Assembly: GCA_030549175.1 (NCBI GenBank)
Contig: JAUKUA010000007.1
Location: forward strand, 3,906,001 to 3,970,000
DNA from: Lasiosphaeris hirsuta
Lineage: Eukaryota > Ascomycota > Sordariomycetes > Sordariales > Lasiosphaeriaceae
Direction: 5' to 3'
Length of the DNA stretch: 64,000 bases
The position numbers and the translations under genes are program-made. Of the stretch, positions 31,034 to 43,680 are shown one piece after another; the stretch's first letter is position 1; the number at the start of each line of letters is the position of its first letter. The notes under the pieces are model-generated. The model was not told where the DNA came from. It did no database searches and worked only from the letters and a program-made list of their open reading frames with translations.

Positions 31034-33235
31034 CTTGGCGGTTTCGGTTGTGGTTACTAGGGGGTTTTGCTTGTCAAAATTGCCTTGACTGCTTGAGATG
31101 CCTCTGCTCTGACCTGAGAGGATGCGGTTTGGTACGGCCGGCACCCTCTCTTATATCTCACGCCGCCAGCCATAATCACAAGCCGAGCGATGGCCCAGTC
31201 GAGCCGGGTGCTCTGTGGGTGGGAAAGTATGCGATGCCGAGGGCATGTGTTTTGCCATTGAGATGTGCAGTGCAAAGCCAACATGGCGCCGGTGTCAAGG
31301 AGGGCGTGACTTGATGATTTTAAGCCACCATGCGCGGTGAGCCGGCTTATGGGGGTGTTCTGGGCCGGGCCGCCTCTCAATATAGCAGAGTGATGTGATA
31401 GATTGCTACCCACCTATCAACGAGGTGGTGGTCAAAACAGTTGTTTGGCTGTTGTGATGGCTTGGTCCTTATCTAGGTTGTGCCCCTTATTCCACCACGG
31501 CATTGTTTCGGCAGTGGCCTTGTTGAGAACGTCAGCTCGTGACACAGGAAAGTGGAATAGGACTTGCCACGGGGCGCATTTGCCGACTTGCTCAACATTG
31601 AGAAACAGCACAGAGATGAGGTTGTAACGGACCACAGGCCCGTGATGAGGTCTGGTTCCACCACTGCTGCACTACCTAGGTAGAATCTACGAGAGCGCTC
31701 AACGGACAACCCAATTCCATCGCAAAACGTTGACGCATGGCGCTACAACTCGACGGCACAATTCAAGACGGGCTAGATGCTCCTCAAGCGTCTACTAGAA
31801 AAAAACATGCAAGACTACGGGATCTCCAAATCACTCCTAACACCATCTCTACCGTTCTTGATCGGGCGACTTGGAGTCGGGGCCAGGTGTCAGACAGGTG
31901 CACGGGAAGCCGGGGCGAAAATGACAATTTGTGCAACGTCTGACATGTGCGTTGTCAAGCCAAGACGATGGAGATTTCCAATGCATTTCTTCACATTTAT
32001 CAAGGCTTCAACTTGAGTGCAGTGTCGTAAGGGAAATTGCACACTCAGCAGACACCGGGCTTACCTGCGAGGCCAAGCGTGGCAGAGCGTGGCACGCTCA
32101 GCGATGCCATCAATGTGACTGCGGGCTAAATTGGAGAATATATTGCGGCGCTCACGAGCGACCGAGTCGGGCAAATCGTCCTCATTTGTAGTGCTCCGCA
32201 GACCGGGGAATAAACAACGCTGTCCATGCAAAACGCCTGACACGGGAGAGACGGTAGCAAGGCCGACACGGCAGACGCGGCGCAATCAATGCGCTGCCTC
32301 CACTGCCGTGAGCCGGGGGACACGGGTCGCGGCTAGTCGAATACATGTCCATACGGTGTGTGCGCTCGAGTTGATAGGCGAGAAGTAGAAAGCATAGAAA
32401 CCATAGGCTTGCTGCCATGGGAACTGTACTGCCATGTTGTCGGCTCTGGTGTTTCTGATGTTTCCGATGTTTTCCATGTTTGTGTTTTGTCCCTTCCCAG
32501 AGGGCCGTGGAACGGCGCCAAGATGGCCTTGTGCTGCATTGAGGGCCAACGGGAGCCGCTGGTCAGCCGTTGCGGAGCGCCAAGCTGGTTCAATGCCAGT
32601 GCATGCCACCAGACCCGAGTGGCCGTCGTTCCTCTCTCTCCCCCCTGCGCTATTCTCGATCGGGCAGGGAAGGCGCAGGGAGTCCAGATCCCCTTGATCC
32701 CGTTCCCCTGCAGGAATGACGGAATGCCCCGCACCGTGGGGAGGTGCCTCCCTCGGTTACCCCCCGACTGCCCTACACTTGCCTATCCAGGCAATCACCT
32801 CCCACTTGGAGGTCGACAAAGCTAGGTCCCGGTTTCCCTTTGAGTTCCCATTAAGCGTGAATTGCTCTCGAGCTTCCCGGAAGAACCAGCAGCGCAAACC
32901 TTGGCTGACTGATCTCATCTCACGTCTGCGAGAGAGCGCGCAGGTCAGGCGCCGTTGCCGTATACACCATCTAATATGTAGCGTGCCACCTTCCTCTCCG
33001 TCTCCGTGTTTCGCTCTCTTTTGCTCTCTTCGCTTCTTCACCCTCCCTTTATGGTATCTTGACTCGTTCAAGATATCTGTGTCTTGCTAGGGCCTGGCTT
33101 GCGTTTTCCACCCCTCCCTTCCTCCCTCCCCTCGCCAGTCGCATGTTAAAGCTTCCCGCGTCGCTCGCTTTATTTCCTTTCCTGGGAGAACGCAAGGCCA
33201 GCCCCCCGAAACAAAACAACAGCCGCGCAGCCAGC
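31034..33235. other. Intergenic, no gene seen
   Basis: Probable divergent promoters of the Ser/Asp membrane protein (minus) and the sedolisin (plus). None of the open frames resembles a gene. Confidence 0.4.
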
Positions 33236-35069
33236 ATGCTGTTCCTCTTATTCGCGGTCGCCGCGTCGGCCCGCGTCATGGACAAGTTGGCCGCCGTGCC
33301 AAAGGGCTGGCAGAAGGTTGCTGCGGCCTTGCCTAGCGACCCCATCTCCCTCCGGGTTGCCCTCCAACAGCAGCAGTCGGGCGCGTTGGAGCAAGCCGTG
33401 CTCGAGATGTCGACCCCTGGCCACCCCAACTACGGCATGCACATGACTCGCGACGAAGTTCGCGCTTACACGGCTCCCTCCGAGCATGCAACATCTGCCG
33501 TCACTCGGTGGCTCCGCGAGTACGGCATCGAGCCCTCGGTAGACAACGACTGGATTTCGTTCACCACCACGGCAGGCAAAGCCGGCGGCCTCCTCAACAC
33601 AACCTTCGCCTGGTACCGCTTCGAGGGGGGAGGCGGGCCCAAGCTCCGTACGCTCTCGTACCGCGTCCCCGACGATGTGGCTGCTCACATCGACCTTGTC
33701 CAGCCCACCACTCGTTTTGGCCAGCTCGGCGCTCAGAAGTCGAACATCTTTGAGATGCACCCGGCCAAGTCTGAGGACACGATCAACACTGTTGCCACCA
33801 AGACCAGCCAGTCTAGTTCGAGTCTATCAGCCGAAGCCGTCGAGTGCGGCACCACCATCACCCCTGCGTGTCTCAAATCGTTCTACAACATCAACTATAC
33901 AGCTTCAGCGTCTGCAGAGAACAAGGTGGCTTTCGCCTCATACCTTGAGGAGTATGCGAGATATACCGACCTTGCGACGTTCCAAGACCGCTTCCTCCCT
34001 CAGGCCAAAGGGCAGAATTTCTCAGTCGAGCTAGTGAATGGGGGCTTGAACGACCAAGCAAGTCGTTCTGACAGCGGTAAGCCATTGTTCATCATTCGGT
34101 CAGGTCAGTGAGCTTGCGGGAGTTTGCTGACACAACCAAGGCGAGGCCAATCTCGACCTCCAGTACATCATTGGCATCAGCCACCCGATTCCCATCCTGG
34201 AGTACAGCACCGCGGGTCGCGGCCCCTTGGTACCGACACAGGACCAGCCCCGGCAGCCGGGCAGCAACGAGCCATATCTCGAATGGCTAACATACATGCT
34301 TGCACAGCCCGACTCGGCGCTGCCGCAAACCATTTCGACGTCGTACGGAGAGGAGGAACAGTCGATCCCTCGAGAGTACGCGCTCAAGACATGCAATATG
34401 TTCATGCAGCTCGGGGCCCGCGGTGTCTCGGTCATCTTCGCGTCGGGCGACTCAGGTCCAGGTGGCTCATGTGTGCGCAATACGGATAACAGCACGTTTT
34501 TTGAGCCCACGTACCCAGCCGGCTGTCCGTGGGTAACTGCGGTGGGGGCGACGACAGGGACCAAACCAGAAAAGGCTGTGAGCTTCTCTAGCGGTGGCTT
34601 CAGCATTTTCCACGCGCGACCTGCGTACCAGGAAGCCGCCGTGACGCCGTACCTCGCGAGCATCAACAGCACGTACTCTGCCTACTTCAACCGATCAGGG
34701 CGCGGCATTCCGGACGTGGCCGCGCTGGGCCAGAACTTTGCCGTCATCGATCGCGGCCAGCTGATGTTACTGGCGGGCACCAGCGCGTCCGCCCCCGTGT
34801 TTGCCGGCATCGTGGCGCTGCTGAATGCGGCGCGGAGGACGCAGGGGCAGGCGCCGCTCGGGTTCCTGAACCCATGGCTGTACAACAACACGGCCGCCTT
34901 CAATGACATCTCGACGGGATACGGCGCCGGGTGCTACGCCAACAAGGACCTGCGGACGATGCGGATCCGGTGGAACGCCACGGCCGGGTGGGATCCTGTC
35001 ACGGGCTTGGGCTCGCCCAGATTTGAGAAGTTGCTCGAGGCGGCGGCGCCGGGCGTTCCTAATGCTTGA
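33236..35069 (+). CDS. Sedolisin (S53) secreted protease, tripeptidyl-peptidase type
   Basis: Two exons, 33236-34076 and 34141-35069, give 589 aa. The intron (64 nt) has GTAAGC, branch CTGAC and acceptor AAG. The start at 33236 gives a signal peptide (MLFLLFAVAASA); an upstream in-frame ATG at 33143 does not. The S53 pro-domain spans about 20-190 (KVPxGW-like VPKGWQKV, HPNYGMHMTRDEV, WISFTTTAGKA). The mature enzyme follows SAEAVECGTTITPACLKSFYNI. Sedolisins hydrolyse peptides at acid pH with a Ser-Glu-Asp triad: here Glu282 and Asp286 in GEANLDLQY, Ser495 in AGTSASAPVFAG, and the oxyanion Asp384 in ASGDSGPGGS. C-terminal calcium-site residues lie in FNDISTGYGAGC and GWDPVTGLGSP. It appears intact and probably supplies nitrogen from protein. 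Confidence 0.95.
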
Positions 35070-35664
35070 ACGATGTGGCGGGGAGAGCACTGTACGGCGT
35101 CTTATCAAGTTAGCATTAATGCATATCATGACCTTTACTATTGTGTCGAAGTGAGTGTCGAGTATGGTGCCCATGTTGTCTAGAAAGAGTGTTGGGGAAA
35201 TGACGAGATGTAGCTGCATGCAAAAGTGTGGGCGGCGGGGCAAGTTCTTCAGGAACGCCGCTGATCCCAACATCCAGGCAGGAGGCAAAGACACGATTGT
35301 TCGGGCCATGCACTCCCTTTATAAACTCGAATTTCCTTTTTCGCCAAGGGGCACCAGGTCTGGTTCCGTCTAGCGTCTGTCAATATCAACATGGTCGTAT
35401 TTTGCAAACTGGACACATATCTCGAAGCATGCCAAGCGCTAACCGGGATGGAGATGATGGGTCTCAAAAGTATCCAAATGGTTGCCATTTAATGCCATCA
35501 AACGCCCAACATGAATGACCTAGAACCCGCCAACGATGCCGACCAAAACAGACCAAATCGCTCCCTGCGCTATCTTGACCCCATATCGACGCGCATGGTG
35601 CGTTGCTTATCCCATATACAATCTCATCTGACATGTCGCACACTACCGGGTATCCGGAGTACGC
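35070..35664. other. 3' intergenic between convergent genes
   Basis: Shared 3' flank of the sedolisin and ACH1 genes. Nothing else seen. Confidence 0.4.
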
Positions 35665-37364
35665 TTACCACGGCTTGACGAGGCGCATGCTGCCCTCGTC
35701 GTTGAGGGCCTTGTGCATGTCAAAGGCGTTCCACAGCATGTGCGGCTCGTGGCCCATGCCCTTGCGCAGGCACTCGGCCTCGGCCTTCTCGAAGTAGGCC
35801 AGCAGGATGGGCCGGTAGATGGGGTGGGCGCACTTCTCAATGATGACGCGCGCGCGCTCGCGCGGGCTGAGGCCGCGCACGTCGGCCAGGCCGATCTCGG
35901 TCACGACGATGTCGAGGTCGTGCTCGGTCTGGTCGACGTGGGTGCACATGGGCACGATGCAGCTGATGCCGTGCGGGTCCGTCTTGGACGGGCGCGTCGA
36001 GGGCGTGTGCATGATGCTGTACTTGGCGTTGCGCAGGAAGTCGGCCGAGCCGCCCAGCCCGTTGAGCATGCGGCTGCCCATGACGCACGTCGAGTTGGCG
36101 TGCGCGTAGATGTCGACCTCGACCGGCGTGTTCATGCCGATGACGCCCAGCCGCCGGATGATCTCGGGCGAGTTGGACACCTGCTGCGACCGCAGCAGCA
36201 GCTTGTCCTTGTACGAGGCCCAGTTGTCGTAGAAGCGGTCGAAGCCGGCCGGCGAGAAGCGCACCGACGTAGCCGTCGCAAAGTCGAGCCGGCCCGAGTC
36301 GAAGAGGTCGAGGAAGGTGTCCTGGATGACTTCGGTCCAGACCTTGAGGTTCTTGAAGTTGGAGTGCTCGAGGCCGCCGATGACGGCGTTGGCGATGTTG
36401 CCGATGCCCGACTGCAGCGGCAGCAGGTTGGCCGGGAGCCGGCCGTGGCGGACCTCGTGCTCCAGGAACTCAATCAGGTGCCCGGCGATGGCCTTGGAGG
36501 TCGCGTCGGCCTCGGTGTTGGCCGAGGTCTGGTCCTTGTAGTCGGACTCGACGATGCCCACGACCTTGTCGCTGTCGATGGGTATGGACGTGGTACCGAT
36601 GCGGTCCTCGACGCCCATGATCAAGTAGGGCTTCCTCCGCGGCGGCAGATCCGTCATTGTGATGTCGTGGAGACCGTCGAAGTTGGGGATGGCGGTGTTG
36701 ACCTCGATGATAATCTGGGCGGCGCGTCAGTCTCGTCCCTCCGTCAGTCAAAGAGATATCTCCTTACCTTGTCAGCGAGCTGGAGGAGCTCGGGCGTCGC
36801 GCCGACGGAAGCGCCGGGAACGATGCTGCCGTCCTCCTTGATCTCGGTGGCCTCGACGACAACGACGTCGAGCTTGTTGGTTGGCCTGTCCTTGGTGTAG
36901 AAGCCGTAGACGAGGTCGACGGGGAACATGGACAAGTGCTTGTCGAAGAAATGGATGCGGCCCTCGTTGATGCCCTTGGCGATGGCCTTTCCGACCTGGT
37001 GAGGAGCCCGCCTCTCAATCATATCCAAGCTAGCCCACCTGTTCTCAGTCTCGGCGCCTGACGAGGCTCCCACGAAGAGGGAGTAGCGTAGCTTGCCCTG
37101 CAAGTTATTCTGCTCGACGTGGTCGGCGAGGAAGGTCGGGATCTTCCTGCAGGCTTTGCGATTAGCTCGGGTCGGCCAGTTGGGGGGGGGGGGGGCTGCC
37201 GTGGGCACTTGCTTGGGATAGCCAACGCCGGTGAATCCGGACCAGCCGATGTAGGCGCCGTTGGGGAAGTGTTGGAGCATGTCCTCGGGGCGGCACAGCT
37301 TCTTCAGCATGACCGGGCGCTTGACGCGCGCCATGAGCGCGGCCGAGGCAATTGGGGACGCCAT
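35665..37364 (-). CDS. ach1: Acetyl-CoA hydrolase / succinyl-CoA:acetate CoA-transferase
   Basis: Three exons, 37364-37213, 37146-36768 and 36714-35665, give 526 aa, the usual ACH1 length. The enzyme moves CoA between succinyl-CoA and acetate (or releases acetate) in mitochondria and is needed for acetate and propionate handling. Conserved blocks run end to end: [133 protein letters not shown], and [20 protein letters not shown]. Intron 1 (66 nt) starts GCAAGT and carries a poly-C tract; the GC donor yields [13 protein letters not shown], as the family has. Intron 2 (53 nt) is GTAAGG...CCCAG. The C-terminus (RLVKPW) ends slightly differently from the yeast protein. Confidence 0.95.
37147..37212 (-). 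other. GC-AG intron with poly-C in ach1
   Basis: 66 nt, donor GCAAGT, acceptor CTGCAG. It contains 14 consecutive C on the coding strand (plus-strand G at 37182-37195). A GT-AG alternative shifted 3 nt (GTGCCC...GGAAG) also keeps frame but loses the conserved Lys-Lys. Confidence 0.65.
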
Positions 37365-40300
37365 TTCAGCGGTGTCGATGCGCGATCGAGCAAACAAAAA
37401 GAGGGGAGAGGTCAATCAAGTAAACGGCCGGCCCGCTTCGATGTGCTTGAAGGTGCACAGGGAGAATGAGAATGCACTGGAGGTCCAAAGGTAGAAAAAA
37501 GACAAAAATCGCAGATGAGTAACTTGGCGACGGCAGCGGGCTAGTCTTAAAAGTATGATATGGACAGGACCAACTCCATCGGCTCCATCCGGCTGTGCGT
37601 CAACTCGTGTCAATCCAGTGGACCGTCGCGGCTCTTGCGCCGTCACCGTTCGCCGGGTAGACGCGTGACCCGTCACACCCCACCAAATATTCATGATGCA
37701 GGTCGGCATCACACCACAACCAAAGTTCCCACTGTTTGTTTGGCAATTTCTTCGCAATCCCTCGCTTTCCTTGGAGAGTGTCAATCTGATGCAGGAGTAT
37801 CTAGGATGGGCAGAGGCAATTGAGCAGCCTTGAGAACAATGCCTTCGCCCAATGACTCTGGTATCTTGAGCAATTGACCTCAATTGCACCCCCAAGAGCC
37901 ATCATGTTGTTGTGACGTCATTGGCTACGGTGCACACGCTGGGTGATGGCGGGGTTCTCCCACAGCGCTGTCCAGGGCGCGGGCGCGCTGAGCGGGAATG
38001 GCTCGGCCTTCGCCCTGGTCGCACGCTGACTCCGCTTAGCTGTAGGGTGAGGCGCGCCGAGCAACGATTGCCACTAGCGACCCGTTTTAGCTCGGTTATG
38101 CGGCCTGGGGCTGACTCGAGCACACACACAATTCTTTCTCACCATCCGGGCCGCTCGTCAGGTGCCCAGGTTTCGTGCCCTCGCGCTTCGTCTCCCAGTT
38201 CAGACTTTCATGGCTCCTTCTCCGTGCCGATACGGCGGAGCTCCCAATTTGCGAGGGATAGGAAGAACAGACAGATTAATATAGGGGAGGAAGTAGATAA
38301 GGTGGGGGGAGATAGCTAAAATGCTGAGAAATCTGCGACTGGTGGGAGAATTTGGTGAGATGGTGTTTTGGGCAAGAAGAAAAATGACAAGAGGAAAACA
38401 TTCATCAAAATTCGGCCCTACCTGGGGGAGGGCTCCTTGAAATTCAAGACCTGGCTGAGCGCTGGAGAACCGAGGCTATCTTGAGCGCTATCGCCCTGCA
38501 GCCAGACAGACGGGGAAGCGGGGCGGGGGCGGAATGCTTAGCCACAAACCCTCCGGCGGTGGCCTACCCGTCCGTCAGCTCGAATTCGGCCCAAGGAAAG
38601 CAACCCCAGCTATCCCCGGTCGTTGGCCCCGGGCACCGAATCCGTCCCGCCCACCGGACCTTGTCCGTCCCCTCACACGACGCGACCACCCCCACACCAC
38701 CGAAACGAAGGCTCGTATCGTCAAGTGGGGCCATCGCAGCCAGTTGCCATTACACGCTATCTTTCCCGACCGGGAGTGGCGAGGCGAAAGGTCCATCGGA
38801 AACAGACAGGTGTAGATGCTGGGCTTTTTCTTTTTCTCGTGGCGTGCGCGGGGGGCATGACACCACGAGAGCCGCAAATGCACTGGATTGTGTCTCGCAC
38901 CGAATAGAGTGACTGCTCGAGGGTGTTCCCAGCCCGGTGAACCGCCAGGGGTGTGATGGTTACACTTCTTGGTTGTTGTAGCGGGTAGTAGCGAGCATCT
39001 GAGACCGTTGTTAAGCTTGTTGATCGGGCACTCCTATGTTGTGACATCAATCCGGGCACCCGGGGTATGTACATACGTCGTGGAGGTGTGACCCTTCTGT
39101 AACGGTAACCTGGCGCTGCATGCAAGCGCAAGCGCAGACTTGGCACCTTTGGACTGGCCCAAACCCTAGCGAAGACACGTGAGAATTGGAGTGGTGCTCG
39201 ACAGAACCGATGTACCAAATGAGATGGATGTTTGATCGATGCAAACGGCAACTTGCGCGATCAAACAAAAAAGAATGCATACAAGGCTGGGCAGCCCCTC
39301 GGACTCGAGTCGGAATGTGGAGGTTGTATTCAGGTTTGCGCATGCGATGCCATGAGGCCTCGGCGCATTCTAATCTAGCGGCATGCCACAGCTGCGTCGG
39401 TAGGATTCTAAACAACGCCAGCAAACTCCGTGTAACCTCACATGGTGGGACCTCAGAACCAGTGTGCGTCGCACCTTGGCCGTGAGTATTGGTCCGAGTT
39501 GAGATGCCTAGTATCACAGCGGCACAGGTGCTCCAAGAGAGTAGAGACTTCGAGTTCAGGTGTGGCTGTTCAGGCTCGATCTGGTGAGGTTGTCGCTGGA
39601 TGAGTGAGCGATGAGCCCAAAAAGTTGCCGATTGGCGCTGGAACCAACTGAAAGATGCGTGGTGGCTTGCTCCTTGAGGCTTCTGCTGAGTGATTGCTCA
39701 GTGCCGCCGCGTGCCTGCGTGCAGGTGTGGGCGGCAGGTGGCTACTGTGGCTTCTGTGGCTGCTGTGGCTTGCGCTAGAAACGTTACATGACCCGGGACC
39801 CTTCTCCGCATCGCGCACCACACTCTAGACGGTTATGCAGGGCGGGCAGGGGCGGGGAGCAATACTCCGCATGCTTGGCTGGGAGTTGTGTGTGAGTACA
39901 ACATGGCCAGTGCTCTTTCTCGCACTCTTCCAACGGCGGCTCCTTCCTAAACGGACCACTGGTCTGACGGGTGACCAATTGCTGTCTGGTTCTTCGGACT
40001 TACCCTGTCGACAGCAGGCCCCAGCGACGCCAATCAACGTGTCCCCAATGTTTGGATTCGGTCCGGTGCCGTTGATCGCTCCCTGGCTCTCATCTTATCG
40101 CCGCCGTCCAAGCTCCCGTCGTCTTCCCAACTTTTTTTTTCTCTCTTTCGCCCCAGCTTCGGTGCTTTCTATCCCATCAGCTCTCCCGCTGGCCTGCGTC
40201 GACTTATCAGTATGGCTTATATTGGCATCCCTTCTGACGGCCTGCTTCTTATCTGTGTCAATTGGCCCGGCATTATCTCGCGAGCCACTGCCGGACATAG

Positions 40301-41189
40301 GTAATAATGAGCGCGGCATGTCAATTCCCATACCAATGCTGCCCAAAACTGTTCTCGCAGTTCCCCGTTCCCATTCATCCCATGCCTCGGACACAGCAAA
40401 AAAAAAAAGGTCGCTGGTTAGTGACCAGTCCAAAGTTACCTTTCCTACCTTACCTTGACGCCACACTGTCACGTAGCTCCTTCCTGTTCACATAGGTACG
40501 GTACTTTCTATCCACCCTGCAACCTGCTGGAGGTGGCCGCGGGCGGTTGGCGTCTTGCTCGCCCTTTGCCTTCAGATAGGAGGCGGGGCGCATCTCGCTG
40601 CGACGTCTGGCTGCCTTGGTCTCCTTTTGGTTTCCTCTCGGCCCCCCCTCTAAGCCCGTTTCCATCCATGGACGAGGTGTTGCTACCTCCACCTCAGCTA
40701 CCTTAGCTATCTTAGCACCTTGGCTCCCTGTCTATCCCCATCCTCGCTCAGCTCACCCTCCCTCGCTGACTGGACGCTTGCCGTTCCATTCGACACGGGT
40801 ACACGAGGCGCTGGCTGGCGCTGGCTGTGTCCCCCCTCTTCGTCCTATCGCAGACCCTGCCCTGCACCTATCCACCTTTTCGACCTTTCCACCTTAATCC
40901 CCCGCTGCCCCCAATCCCGCGCTCGGACATCCTTTAGCCGTTGCGGGATCCAACCATCCAAGCTTCCCACCCAAGCTTTCCAAGGGTATTTCGCATCCAT
41001 ATATCGGCCTTGCAGGTCGCCATCTCTTGTTCTCTTTTTTCTCCACTCGCCTCCCAAATATCCATCTCACTTCCAGTACTTAGCGAGGCCTGGTCGCCGG
41101 GTCTGCCTCACTACGCCTTCCCCCGCCCCGCCCCCTCGCCCTCACCCCTCGCCCCTTGCCTCGACATCAGTCACCGAGAGCTTGGAACC
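37365..41189. other. Intergenic plus long 5' leader of the UNC-93-like gene
   Basis: 3.8 kb between divergent genes without a supportable CDS. The stretch 40480-41189 is strongly pyrimidine-rich on the plus strand (CT-rich leader typical of highly expressed fungal genes). Open frames here lack family resemblance. Confidence 0.4.
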
Positions 41190-42825
41190 ATGTCTGACGA
41201 AAAAACATCGCCGGCCGTTGAGCCCACCGAACACGCGGCAGCTCCCACCCACACGCCCACCGGCCGACCAACTGGATGGATGCACAAGGGCTTCAAGGTC
41301 GCCGGCCATGAGTTCTGGTACGCGTCGCCAATCGTCCAGCTGGTCATGGTGGCCTTTGTCTGTTTCCTGTGTCCCGGCATGTTCAACGCCCTCGGCGGTC
41401 TCGGAGCTGGTGGTCAGGTGGATGCCACGGCCCAGAACCACGCCTCAACCGCCTTGTACTCCGTTTTCGCTGTCGTCGCCTTCTTCTCCGGCACTATTGT
41501 GAACACGCTCGGTGTCAAGCTTACCCTGTCATTTGGTGGGCTCGGCTATTGCATCTACGCCGCCAGCTTCCTGTCGTACAACCATAATGAGAACTTCGGC
41601 TTCGTTATCTTCGCCGGTGCCTTCCTTGGTCTCTGCGCTGGCCTGCTGTGGACCGCTCAGGGCACCATTATGATGAGCTACCCTCACGAGGAGAAGAAGG
41701 GGCGCTACATTGCCTTGTTCTGGATCATCTTCAACATGGGCGCCGTTATCGGCTCTCTGATTCCCCTTGGCCAAAACATAAACTCTACCGGCACCGGCGC
41801 TGTGAACGACGGTACTTATGTCGGCTTCATCGTGCTCATGTTCCTAGGTGCCGTCCTCGCGCTGTTCCTCGTCAATGCTAGTTCCGTCATCCGTGACGAC
41901 GGCAGCAAGGTTATTCTGATGAAGAACCCGAGCTGGAAGACCGAGTTCCAGGGCCTGGTCGAGACCATCACCCAGGCCCCTTGGGTCATCCTGCTCTTTC
42001 CCATGTTCTTTGCCTCCAACACGTTTTACACGTACCAGCAAAACGACTTCAACGGCGCCCACTTCAACACCCGCACCCGTGCACTCAACAACACGCTGTA
42101 CTGGACTAGCCAGATTCTTGGTGCTGTCATCTTCGGCTGGGGCCTCGACTCTACCAAAGCTCGCCGTTCGGTGCGCGCCAAGGTCAGCTTCATCGCCCTG
42201 TCGGTCGTCATGTTGGTTGTCTGGGGTGGCGGTTGGGATTGGCAGCGGAAGCAGGCGACGCGCGAGGTTGTAGAGAGCAAGACGGTTGCTTATGTTGGCT
42301 ACGATTGGACCGATGGTGGCGAAAAGTTCATTGGGCCCATGTTCTTGATCATGTTTTACGGCTTCTTTGATGCCGCATGGCAGACCTCCATTTACTGGTA
42401 TGTTTCCCCAAGCTCGTCTGCCATTTTGAAACATGGTTAACAGTTGGTGAAACTAGGTACATGGGCGCACTCAGCAACTCGGGCCGTAAGGCCGCCAATC
42501 TTACCGGGTTCTACAAGGGAATCCAGTCAGCTGGTGCCGCCGTGTTTTGGGCCTTGGACGGCACAAAGCAGCCGTATAACACCATGTTTGGCGCAACCGT
42601 ATGCTCCCCCTATTTTTGCGCCCCCTTCTGCTCTGAACCCTTGACTAACTCTAATTGCAGTGGGGTCTTGTCACGGGTGCGCTCATCTTTGCTGCTCCCG
42701 TTATCTGGTTGAAGATCAAGGACACGGTCACGATTGAGGAGGATCTCAAGTTTAGCGACGAGACCGTCGCCGACGTGGCTCCCACCGGTACAGTAATCAC
42801 GCAAAGAAAGGAGGAAGAAGCTTAG
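41190..42825 (+). CDS. UNC-93-like MFS membrane protein (DUF895)
   Basis: Three exons, 41190-42397, 42457-42598 and 42661-42825, encode 504 aa. Introns are 59 and 62 nt (GTATGT...ACTAG and GTATGC...TTGCAG). The protein belongs to the UNC-93/Ion_trans-regulator branch of MFS: after a polar N-terminus come about 11-12 helices, with FLCPGMFNALGGLGAGGQ after helix 1, FGGLGYCIYAASFLSY, LGLCAGLLWTAQGTIMMSYP and EEKKGRYIALFWIIFNMGAV (the family hallmark order), and near the end FYGFFDAAWQTSIYWYMGAL and GFYKGIQSAGAAVFW. Fungal members are uncharacterised transporters. The C-terminal tail is acidic and cytosolic. It appears intact. Confidence 0.9.
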
Positions 42826-43284
42826 AAAGCTTGAGCCAATGTGCCGGACGGTGCCAAAATCACCGTGTAATGAATGGGAGTTTTGAAGCCGGATCTCTGT
42901 AGGGATGGTGAGGAGCGCCGTAATGACCTTGCTGGGACATGGAGCGGATCTGTTAGTTGTGATACCAGGAACATTATGCAAGTATCTGTTTTCATCTGAC
43001 TTGACGCCAGTTTTCTTCTTCGTTGACAGATGAAGGTACTCGGCCGGGCCACAAATAGGCCTCTAGGCTGGTTAAGGAGAGCTTTGTTGGCACTCATCCT
43101 GAGATGGCTGATTGGTTGCGTAAAGGCTTCGTTGGGGCCCCTGAAAATATTGAAGAGTACGGCCGACAGCAATCTGAAGAACAGCTGCCCCGGCCACAGA
43201 CACAAACCTAGAACTCTGAAACCAAAGCGGAGAGAGTGCGTTGGCTGCCAACCCTGAATGCCCCGCGCTTAGATACGGCCTAGT

Positions 43285-43680
43285 ATGTTTGAGTTCCCGC
43301 TCCTTCGCCGAGGCTGGGTCATGCAAGAACGCCTTCTCGCCCACCGCATGGTTCACTTTGGCAAAACTCAGGTCTCCTGGGAATGCAACGAGTCCCATGG
43401 TACATGCGAGGCCCTTCCGCCTAGAATTCGAACTCTCGGCGAACCGGCTGGGATTCTCGACAGAAACCCTTTCCAGTTCCAAAAGGGGGAAATCGACGAT
43501 TCCGACAGGGTCAGAGAACAGTGGGGATATCTTGTCGATAGATAATTACACCAGGTGCACGCTGTCTTACCCTCTCAAGGACAAACTTGTTGCTTTTTCG
43601 GCCATTGTCCCACATGTCGCGGCGCTTCGGGGCCAGATGCTTATTCCCCGAAAACCCCCCTATCTCGGCAAGGGCCATTC
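43285..43680 (+). pseudogene. HET-domain (heterokaryon incompatibility) fragment
   Basis: HET proteins trigger cell death when unlike strains fuse. Here only the distal part of a HET domain remains: RRGWVMQERLLAHRMVHFGK followed by TQVSWECNESHGTCEALP, then a stop at 43545. The expected continuation is in another frame (DNYTRCTLSYPLKDKLVAFS and AIVPHVAAL, 43540-43635). No N-terminal HET block is found upstream. It is a truncated and frameshifted relic, as is common for this large family. Confidence 0.65.

Noticed and set aside
30032..31060. 342-codon plus-strand frame opposite the Ser/Asp membrane protein
   Set aside because: Antisense shadow; composition is that of reversed GC-rich codons.
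35713..36900. 395-codon plus-strand frame opposite ach1
   Set aside because: Mirror of the strong GC3 bias of ach1; Val/Asp/Gly/Arg-rich, opens across an ach1 intron, no family resemblance.
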